A DNA stretch of 5,495 bases from an uncultured Actinomycetes bacterium (GTDB taxonomy: Bacteria > Actinomycetota > Acidimicrobiia > Acidimicrobiales > Acidimicrobilacustridaceae). Positions 1 to 4,688 of the stretch are shown one piece after another. The position numbers and the translations under genes were made by a program. The notes beneath the pieces were generated by a model. The model searched no databases. It had not been told where the DNA came from and saw only the letters and a list, made by a program, of their open reading frames with translations. The stretch covers positions 1 to 5,495 of the forward strand of contig CAMFLJ010000263.1 of assembly GCA_945957335.1 (NCBI GenBank), written 5' to 3'. Within the stretch, counting starts at the first letter, position 1. Every line of letters starts with the position of its first letter.

Positions 1-13
1 CTCCACGAACGAC

Positions 14-51
14 CCACGGGGGCGTGCCGCCACGGCGGTGCGCCCCCGTGG
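14..51 (+). terminator. Hairpin copy 1, probable U-less terminator of a gene left of the window
   Basis: An 11-bp perfect stem (14-24 pairs with 41-51) continues inward through two G.U wobble pairs and four G-C pairs (25-30 with 35-40). This gives about 17 stacked pairs closed by the tetraloop CACG at 31-34. No T-tract follows; the next bases are GC-rich, as is common for high-GC actinobacterial terminators. The same hairpin lies just after paralogs A and C, so this copy most likely terminates a gene ending left of base 1. The terminator role is inferred; the pairing is directly visible. Confidence 0.75.
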
Positions 52-80
52 CGCGCCCGGGCCCCGTCGCGGCGTGACGC

Positions 81-109
81 GTGACACTTGTGAGCCACAA
101 AACTATTGT
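81..109 (+). promoter_or_regulatory. Sigma-70-type promoter of secreted paralog A
   Basis: A -35 element GTGACA (81-86, five of six matches to TTGACA) is separated by exactly 17 bp from TATTGT (104-109, four of six matches to TATAAT). The element lies in the only AT-rich patch of this intergenic region. Initiation about 7 bases after the -10 would give a leader of roughly 48 bases. The same GTGACA hexamer occurs at matching distances upstream of paralogs B and C, which supports the call. Confidence 0.6.
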
Positions 110-152
110 GATGTGAAGCGTTGTCCGGCACCTGGCCGGCCTGACGATCGAC

Positions 153-157
153 GGGAG
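153..157 (+). promoter_or_regulatory. Ribosome binding site GGGAG that fixes the start of paralog A
   Basis: GGGAG lies 6 bases before the ATG at 164, inside the context ACGGGAG that is shared with paralogs B and C. It selects 164 over the in-frame GTG at 38, which falls within hairpin copy 1 and upstream of the promoter. Confidence 0.75.
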
Positions 158-163
158 CCCCTG

Positions 164-1108
164 ATGAAGAAGCTCGTCCTGGTGGTGTCAGCGCTGACCG
201 CGCTCGTCGCCGCATCACTGGTCGGGGTGGCACCCACCTCGGCCGCCACCAGCCCGAAGGCGTACACGATCATCGACAACGGCGACGGCACCTGCGACCT
301 CGCCACGCTCGACCTCGGCACCGGCCTGCTCACCGACCTGCCGGCGGCCTCGTCGTCGGAGGCCTGCGTGGAGGACCTCGCCGCCAACAGCCAGGGCGCG
401 GTCTGGGGCATCAGCAACATCCCGGTGATCATCGGATCGACCCCGGCCGCGGTGGGCAGCAACGTCCAGGTCGTGTCGTTCTCCGCCGACGGCACCCCGA
501 GCTCCAACCGGGTCTTCGTCGACGACACCATCACCTCGGTGAACGCCGTCGGCATCGCCTTCGACCCGCTCCTCGGCACCCTGCTCACCTTCAGCGTGGG
601 CGGCACGAACCCCGACTGCCCCGCCGCCGGCGGCACCTGCCTCTTCAGCTACGACCCCGAGACCGGCTTCGCCACGGCCATCGGCGGCTCGGGCACCGGC
701 GCCACCGCCTACCGCTACCTCACCAGCTGCGCGAGCGGTGCGCTCACCATGTCGGAGCCCGACGGCCAGGTGCTCGACGACGTCGACACCGCCACGGGTG
801 CGGTCACCACGGACACCGTCGTTCGCACCATCATCGACGGCTACGACTGCTCCCCCGGCGGCAGCACGCTCTACGCCATCGAGGACGGCGCCCTGGCGCT
901 GGCCGGCAACGGGGCCTCCGCCCTGTCGGCCACCGTCGGCACCCTCGACAGCAGCGGGAACTACACCCAGCTGGCCGACGTCTCCAACCCCGACGCCGAG
1001 ATCATCACCCTCGCCGTGGTCGACGCCGCTCCGGCACCGACGACCACCACCACCACGGCTCCGGCCGCGGTCGCAGCCGACACGGTGACGCCGGCCTTCA
1101 CCGGCTGA
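164..1108 (+). CDS. Secreted six-cysteine beta-propeller-like protein with C-terminal FTG tail (paralog A)
   Basis: This 314-residue protein is of unrecognised family. Residues 1-28 form a Sec signal peptide: MKK, a hydrophobic core, then an AXA-type site in PTSAA, with no lipobox cysteine. The mature part has exactly six cysteines (44, 68, 152, 159, 189, 229) spaced as in paralogs B and C, suggesting three disulfides. Strand-turn motifs of the type x-D-x-x-TG-x-x-T recur near 46-58, 162-172, 205-216 and 258-270 (the last is degenerate), which resembles beta-propeller blades. A Thr run (293-298) then leads to a tail ending AFTG at the last residue. No transmembrane helix or basic tail follows, so it is not a classical LPXTG anchor. 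No catalytic motif is visible. Export is well supported; the propeller fold and surface attachment are inferred. It has its own promoter and RBS and is followed by hairpin copy 2, so it is probably monocistronic. Confidence 0.9.
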   Translation: MKKLVLVVSALTALVAASLVGVAPTSAATSPKAYTIIDNGDGTCDLATLDLGTGLLTDLPAASSSEACVEDLAANSQGAVWGISNIPVIIGSTPAAVGSNVQVVSFSADGTPSSNRVFVDDTITSVNAVGIAFDPLLGTLLTFSVGGTNPDCPAAGGTCLFSYDPETGFATAIGGSGTGATAYRYLTSCASGALTMSEPDGQVLDDVDTATGAVTTDTVVRTIIDGYDCSPGGSTLYAIEDGALALAGNGASALSATVGTLDSSGNYTQLADVSNPDAEIITLAVVDAAPAPTTTTTTAPAAVAADTVTPAFTG

Positions 1109-1130
1109 GCCGCCTCACCCACGAACGACG

Positions 1131-1166
1131 CACGGGGGCGTGCCGCCACGGCGGTGCGCCCCCGTG
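1131..1166 (+). terminator. Hairpin copy 2, terminator after paralog A
   Basis: A 10-bp perfect outer stem (1131-1140 with 1157-1166) continues through six inner pairs (1141-1146 with 1151-1156, two of them G.U) to the same CACG loop. It starts 22 bases after the stop codon of paralog A and ends about 30 bases before the promoter of paralog B. There is no T-tract. The core is base-for-base identical to copies 1 and 3 over 37 bases. Confidence 0.8.
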
Positions 1167-1195
1167 GCGCGCCCCGGGCCCGGTCGGTGTCGTCG

Positions 1196-1225
1196 GTGAC
1201 AGGCCGTGACGCGGATCGCTACGCT
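1196..1225 (+). promoter_or_regulatory. Probable promoter of secreted paralog B
   Basis: GTGACA (1196-1201) is followed 18 bp later by TACGCT (1220-1225, TAxxxT pattern). The spacer resembles that of paralog C, with TGAyGCGGAT in common. The distance from GTGACA to the start codon (76 bases) is close to that for paralogs A (83) and C (80). The -10 match is weaker than for paralog A. Confidence 0.5.
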
Positions 1226-1260
1226 CCGGGAGCCCTGGGATACGGGATCACCGGGACGAC

Positions 1261-1265
1261 GGGAG
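1261..1265 (+). promoter_or_regulatory. Ribosome binding site GGGAG that fixes the start of paralog B
   Basis: GGGAG lies 6 bases before the ATG at 1272, in the context GACGACGGGAGACA that is also present before paralog C. The alternative in-frame GTG at 1206 lies between the -35 and -10 elements and would add residues ahead of the signal peptide, so it is rejected. Confidence 0.75.
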
Positions 1266-1271
1266 ACATCG

Positions 1272-2216
1272 ATGAAGAGGCTCGGCTTCGCCGGCGCGGC
1301 GCTGCTGGCGCTGATCGCCGCACTCGTGGTCGGGGTGGGGCCGAGCTCAGCCGCCGGCCCCATCGGCTACACGATCATCTTCAACGGCGACGGCACGTGC
1401 GACCTCGCCACCATCGACCTGACCGACGGCACCCTCACCGATCTGCCGGCCGCGTCGTCGGCCGTCGCCTGCGTCAGTGATCTGGCCGCCGACGCGGAGG
1501 GCGCGGTATGGGGCATCGGTGGCAACATCGCCCGGCCCGGCTCCGCTCCGGCTGCCGACGTCGAGACCGACATCGGGATCGTGGCGTTCTCGGCCGACGG
1601 CACGCCGAGCATCTCGCCGGTGTTCATGCCGGACGACATCGTCAACCCGGTTCTGGCCTTCGGCGGCATCGCGTTCGACCCGACGCTCGGGGCCATCATT
1701 GAGGTCGGCAACAGCGGCACCAACCCCACCTGCGGTGACGTCATCAACAACTGCCTGTTCACCTACGACCCCGAGACCGGCGTGGCCACTCCCATCGGCG
1801 GGTCCGGCCAGCTCTCGACCGCCTACGTGTTCCTGACCAGCTGCACCAGCGCCCTCTACTCGGTCTACGTGCCCGACGGCTGGGCGCTCGCCACGGTCAG
1901 CCGCACCACCGGTGAGGTCACCCCCGGCTCCTCCATCCCCGACGTCGGCCCGTCCGGAATCGACTGCGCTCCGGGCGGCAACACCCTCTACGCCATCGCC
2001 AGCCCACCGGAGGGCAACGGCATCGGGGGCCCCGACTCCTCGGTCGGCACCCTGGACCCGGCCACGGGCGAGTTCACCCTCGTGGCCCCGGTCAGCGAAC
2101 CCGACGCCTTCATCGGCACGCTGGCCGTGCCCGGCACGCGGGTGGCGCCGACGACCACCACCTCGCAGCCGGCAGCTGTCGCGGCCGCCACGGTGGCACC
2201 AAGCTTCACCGGCTGA
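1272..2216 (+). CDS. Secreted six-cysteine beta-propeller-like protein with C-terminal FTG tail (paralog B)
   Basis: This 314-residue paralog has a signal peptide at about 1-28 (MKR, Ala/Leu-rich core, site near PSSAA). Its six cysteines (43, 67, 154, 161, 191, 232) are its only ones, and their spacing matches A and C almost exactly. The first mature segment carries the family signature YTII-x-NGDGTCDLATIDL. Later strand-turn motifs include TYDPETG (about 164-170), SRTTG (210-214) and DPATG (262-266). The body is clearly closer to paralog C than to A: both have VVG-x-GPSSAAG, WGIGG, ATPIGGSGQLST and ATVSRTTG. The linker is shorter in Thr (PTTTTSQP, 293-300), and the tail AAVAAATVAPSFTG is the most divergent of the three, keeping only FTG intact at the end. 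Unlike A and C, it is not followed by the conserved hairpin. Function is unknown; an exported surface protein is inferred. Confidence 0.9.
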   Translation: MKRLGFAGAALLALIAALVVGVGPSSAAGPIGYTIIFNGDGTCDLATIDLTDGTLTDLPAASSAVACVSDLAADAEGAVWGIGGNIARPGSAPAADVETDIGIVAFSADGTPSISPVFMPDDIVNPVLAFGGIAFDPTLGAIIEVGNSGTNPTCGDVINNCLFTYDPETGVATPIGGSGQLSTAYVFLTSCTSALYSVYVPDGWALATVSRTTGEVTPGSSIPDVGPSGIDCAPGGNTLYAIASPPEGNGIGGPDSSVGTLDPATGEFTLVAPVSEPDAFIGTLAVPGTRVAPTTTTSQPAAVAAATVAPSFTG

Positions 2217-2239
2217 TCCGCACCTGCTCCACGTACGAC

Positions 2240-2251
2240 CCCGGGACCGGG
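2240..2251. terminator. Weak inverted repeat between the convergent stops of paralog B and the SDR gene
   Basis: CCCGG at 2240-2244 faces CCGGG at 2247-2251, a short stem in the 36-base gap between convergent stop codons. It sits where the large hairpin would be expected by analogy with paralogs A and C. The flanking CTCCACG (2227-2233) and GGGCTCAG (2249-2256) resemble the flanks of hairpin copy 3. A terminator role is uncertain because the stem is short and the loop is only 2-4 bases. Confidence 0.25.
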
Positions 2252-2252
2252 C

Positions 2253-3008
2253 TCAGGCGCCGGCGCCGCCGTCGATGGTGAGCGTGGTGCCGGTGGTCGT
2301 GCCCGACTCGGGCGACGCCAGGAACGCGATGGCGGCGGCGATCTCCTCGGCGGTGGCGATGTGGCCGAGGAGCATCGGGTGGCGGGCCAGCTTGGCCGGG
2401 TCGACGTCGTCGGGCAGCGTCACCGCCGCGACCATCGGCGTGTCGACGGCGCTGGGGCACACCGCGTTGACGCGCACCTCGGGGGCCAGCTCGACCGCCA
2501 GCGACCGGGTCAGCGCCACCACCGCTCCCTTCGAGGCCGAGTAGGCGGTGAGGTAGGCGCGGCCGTTCATCCCGGCGGCGCTGGCCACGTTCACGATGGC
2601 ACCCCGCCGCGCCACCAGGTGGGGCGCCGCCGCCCGGCACACGGCGTAGGTGCCGAGCAGGTTCACGGCGAGGATCGCCTGCAGGTCGGCCTGGGTCGTC
2701 TGGGCGAGCGACCGGTAGAAGACGATGCCGGCGGCGTTCACCACCACGTCGAGGCCGCCCGCCATGTCGACGGCGGCCGCCACCGCGGCCTGCACCTCGG
2801 CCTCGTCGCGCACGTCGACGCCGATGGCCTCGGCCGCCACGGTGTCACCCGTGGCCTCGGCGATGAGCTCGACCGTGGCCCGAGCGCCGTCGAGATCCCG
2901 GTCGAGGCAGGCCACGCCGTGGCCCCCGGCGGCCAGTCGCACCGCTGTCGCCCGGCCGATGCCCGACGCCGCCCCGGTCACCAGTGCCACCCGCTGCGTG
3001 CTCGTCAT
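2253..3008 (-). CDS. SDR-family NAD(P)-dependent oxidoreductase
   Basis: A complete classical short-chain dehydrogenase/reductase of 251 residues, the usual length. The Rossmann glycine motif TGAASGIG spans 11-18. D36 at the end of the second strand favours NAD(H) over NADP(H). NAAG is at 91-94, and the catalytic tetrad is N116, S143, Y156 and K160 (YSASK). A proline-containing cofactor motif CPSAVDTPM follows at 184-192, and the C-terminus ends LTIDGGAGA, as in FabG-like enzymes. The substrate cannot be read from sequence; a cytosolic alcohol or 3-oxoacyl reductase/dehydrogenase is likely. The start at 3008 is chosen because the family begins a few residues before the first strand and GAGG (3017-3020) lies 8 bases upstream. 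The upstream in-frame extension is antisense to paralog C. It stands alone on the minus strand between paralogs B and C, and nothing links it functionally to them. Confidence 0.93.
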   Translation of the reverse strand: MTSTQRVALVTGAASGIGRATAVRLAAGGHGVACLDRDLDGARATVELIAEATGDTVAAEAIGVDVRDEAEVQAAVAAAVDMAGGLDVVVNAAGIVFYRSLAQTTQADLQAILAVNLLGTYAVCRAAAPHLVARRGAIVNVASAAGMNGRAYLTAYSASKGAVVALTRSLAVELAPEVRVNAVCPSAVDTPMVAAVTLPDDVDPAKLARHPMLLGHIATAEEIAAAIAFLASPESGTTTGTTLTIDGGAGA

Positions 3009-3064
3009 GGCCCGAGCCTCGCGCCGGTGGCGGGTGCCGCGCCGGTCGATGAGGACGCTGGTCA

Positions 3065-3094
3065 GTGACAAGCGTTGATGCGGATAACTACCCT
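3065..3094 (+). promoter_or_regulatory. Probable promoter of secreted paralog C
   Basis: GTGACA (3065-3070) is followed 18 bp later by TACCCT (3089-3094). The block from GTGACA to the -10 aligns with that of paralog B, sharing GTGACA, TGAyGCGGAT and CTAC. An AT-rich GATAACTA lies in the spacer and start of the -10. On the opposite strand TTGTCA (3066-3071) could act as a -35 for the divergent SDR gene, but no good -10 follows it. Confidence 0.5.
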
Positions 3095-3131
3095 CTGTGG
3101 TTCCGCACCGGCACATCGCCTGCGGGACGAC

Positions 3132-3136
3132 GGGAG
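3132..3136 (+). promoter_or_regulatory. Ribosome binding site GGGAG that fixes the start of paralog C
   Basis: GGGAG lies 8 bases before the ATG at 3145, in the same GACGACGGGAGACA context as paralog B. The in-frame GTG at 3097 is only 3 bases past the -10 element and lacks its own site, so it is rejected. Confidence 0.75.
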
Positions 3137-3144
3137 ACAGTGAC

Positions 3145-4101
3145 ATGAAGAAGCTCGCCCTCGCGGCCGCAGCGGTGGCCGCGCTGCTGCTCGGCTCGCT
3201 CGTGGTCGGCATCGGACCGAGCTCCGCCGCCGGCTCGACCATCGGCTACACGATCATCGACAACGGCGACGGCACCTGCGACCTCGCCACCATCGACCTG
3301 AACGATGGCACGCTCACCGACCTGCCGGCCGACTCCTCGGCCGACGCCTGCGTCGCCGACCTCGCCGCCGACCCGCAGGGCGCGGTGTGGGGCATCGGCG
3401 GCGACACCCTCAGCCTCGGCTCGGCTCCGGCCGCCAACGTGCAGACCGACATCACCGTCGTCGCGTTCTCGCCCGACGGCACCCCGAACCCGTCACCGGT
3501 GTTCATGTCCGACGCCTTCACGAGCACGGTGCTCGCGGTCGGCGGCATCGCCTTCGACCCGTCGCTCGGCGCGGTGATCCAGGTGGGCGTGAGCGGCACC
3601 GACCCGGCCTGCCCGACCGGGGGCGGCGTCTGCCTCATGACCTACGACCCGGAGACCGGTGTGGCCACGCCCATCGGTGGGTCCGGCCAGCTCTCGACCC
3701 CGTACGACCAGCTGACCAGCTGCACCAGCGCCCTCTGGACCACCTACGACCCCGACGGCATCGCCTTCGCCACGGTGAGCCGCACCACTGGCGCGGTCAC
3801 CGGTGGGGCCGGCGCCGACGCGTTGCCGTTCGGGTTCGACTGCGCGCCGGGCACCAACACCATGTACGGCATCTCGTTCGACGCCCGCGTGCCCGCCGGC
3901 AACGCCCCTGCGTCGAGCCAGGGGGTCGGCGTGTTCGACCCGGCGACGGGCGGGTACACCCAGAACGCCGCGGTGAGCGACAGCGCCGCCGACATCTACG
4001 CCCTGGCCGTGCCCGGCGCGATCGTGCCGGTCACCACCACGACCACCACGGCCCCGCCCGCGGTCGCGGCCGACACCGTGACGCCGGCCTTCACCGGCTG
4101 A
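3145..4101 (+). CDS. Secreted six-cysteine beta-propeller-like protein with C-terminal FTG tail (paralog C)
   Basis: This 318-residue paralog has a signal peptide at about 1-29 (MKK, long Ala/Leu/Val core, GPSSAA site, no lipobox). Its six cysteines are at 45, 69, 156, 163, 193 and 233. Intervals C1-C2 (24), C3-C4 (7) and C4-C5 (30) are identical in all three paralogs, and C5-C6 differs by at most one. The family signature YTIIDNGDGTCDLATIDL opens the mature region. Further strand-turn motifs are TYDPETG (166-172), SRTTG (212-216) and FDPATG (264-269). The Thr run (297-302) leads to APPAVAADTVTPAFTG, nearly identical to the tail of paralog A, although the body is closer to paralog B. No enzyme motif is visible. 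It is followed by hairpin copy 3, so it is probably transcribed alone. Export is well supported; ligand and attachment are unknown. Confidence 0.9.
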   Translation: MKKLALAAAAVAALLLGSLVVGIGPSSAAGSTIGYTIIDNGDGTCDLATIDLNDGTLTDLPADSSADACVADLAADPQGAVWGIGGDTLSLGSAPAANVQTDITVVAFSPDGTPNPSPVFMSDAFTSTVLAVGGIAFDPSLGAVIQVGVSGTDPACPTGGGVCLMTYDPETGVATPIGGSGQLSTPYDQLTSCTSALWTTYDPDGIAFATVSRTTGAVTGGAGADALPFGFDCAPGTNTMYGISFDARVPAGNAPASSQGVGVFDPATGGYTQNAAVSDSAADIYALAVPGAIVPVTTTTTTAPPAVAADTVTPAFTG

Positions 4102-4124
4102 TCGCCGACAGCTCCACGAGCTGA

Positions 4125-4161
4125 CCACGGGGCGTGCCGCCACGGCGGTGCGCCCCCGTGG
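4125..4161. terminator. Hairpin copy 3, bidirectional terminator between paralog C and the PPOX gene
   Basis: The outer stem 4125-4134 pairs with 4151-4161 with one unpaired C, because this copy has four G where the others have five. The inner six pairs and CACG loop are identical to copies 1 and 2. It begins 23 bases after the stop of paralog C and lies 11 bases beyond the stop of the convergent PPOX gene, so it can serve both. No T-tract is seen on either strand. Confidence 0.8.
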
Positions 4162-4172
4162 CGCGTCCGGGC

Positions 4173-4595
4173 TCAGCTCGGGAGCATGCCGTAGGCGTGG
4201 GTCGGGCGGAGGCTGAGCACCACCCGACGGTCGGCCACCATCGCCCGGCGGTAGTCGTCCCAGTCCGGGTGCTCGCCCTGGACGGCGCGGTACATCTCGA
4301 CGAGCTCCTCGACCGTGGCGTCGTCGGGCGCCGCGGCCACCGGGCTGAGCTCGGCGTCGCCCTCGAGCACGACGTAGGACCAGAAGTCGTCGGCGTTCAC
4401 GTGGAGCGAGGCGCGCGGGTCGCGCAGGAGGTTGCGGTACTTCGCCCGGTCGGCCGTGATCGAGATGCGCACCCGGCCGTCGTCGGAGACGGTGTGCACG
4501 ATGTTCGAGCTCTGCGGGCGGCCGTCGCGCTTGAGGGTGATCAGCACCCCGTTGCGGTGGTCGCGGGCGAAGGCGAGGGCGGCGTCGGTGTCCAT
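4173..4595 (-). CDS. PPOX-class probable F420-dependent oxidoreductase
   Basis: A 140-residue single-domain split-barrel flavin/deazaflavin protein resembling the Rv1155-type PPOX family. Typical segments are visible: GVLITLKRDGRPQSSNIV (16-33, first strands), the RVRISITADRAKYRNLLRDP stretch (41-60) whose Lys/Arg/Asn residues usually contact the cofactor phosphate, ASLHV (62-66), and VVLEGDAELS (75-84). A C-terminal helix around 94-120 precedes the last strand VVLSLRPTHAYG (125-136). These proteins are cytosolic homodimers that often bind F420 rather than FMN; the substrate is unknown. The start at 4595 is set by family length. Its GGAG (4598-4601) is only 2 bases from the ATG, unusually close, so an in-frame GTG at 4610 adding five residues is possible. 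The gene is convergent with paralog C and divergent from the Rieske gene. Confidence 0.88.
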   Translation of the reverse strand: MDTDAALAFARDHRNGVLITLKRDGRPQSSNIVHTVSDDGRVRISITADRAKYRNLLRDPRASLHVNADDFWSYVVLEGDAELSPVAAAPDDATVEELVEMYRAVQGEHPDWDDYRRAMVADRRVVLSLRPTHAYGMLPS

Positions 4596-4676
4596 GGCTC
4601 CAGTGAACACGCGAGACCCCGCGAACGGCGCGTGAAGGCTTCCTTTCAACCGTGGACCCACCACCGTGGCCGACCG

Positions 4677-4682
4677 TACGTT
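4677..4682 (+). promoter_or_regulatory. Possible -10 element of a leaderless Rieske oxygenase transcript
   Basis: TACGTT (TAxxxT pattern) lies 6 bases before the ATG at 4689, the spacing expected if transcription starts on the start codon. A weak -35-like TGGACC is at 4653-4658, 18 bp upstream. No Shine-Dalgarno sequence precedes the ATG. Leaderless genes are common in actinobacteria, but single-site evidence is thin. Confidence 0.35.
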
Positions 4683-4688
4683 CCCGCC

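Noticed and set aside
1040..1063. Thr-run codons (ACC/ACG) as a simple-sequence repeat subject to slippage
   Set aside because: The run is short (six Thr) with mixed synonymous codons, and lies in a plausible linker present in all paralogs; no evidence of phase variation.
2256..2267. Twelve-base palindrome GGCGCCGGCGCC as an operator or attachment site
   Set aside because: It lies within the last codons of the SDR gene (encoding GGAGA) and is explained by Gly/Ala codon use in GC-rich DNA.
2361..3068. Plus-strand 235-residue open frame across the SDR gene
   Set aside because: Low-complexity Arg/His/Gly composition with no recognisable motif, against a minus-strand SDR with all catalytic residues.
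3009..3242. N-terminal extension of the SDR frame by 78 residues
   Set aside because: It is antisense to the start of paralog C and its promoter. SDR proteins begin just before the first strand, and a GAGG site supports 3008.
3493..4143. Minus-strand 216-residue frame opposite paralog C
   Set aside because: Arg/Gly/Ala-rich shadow frame; the plus strand has signal peptide, conserved cysteines and paralog support.
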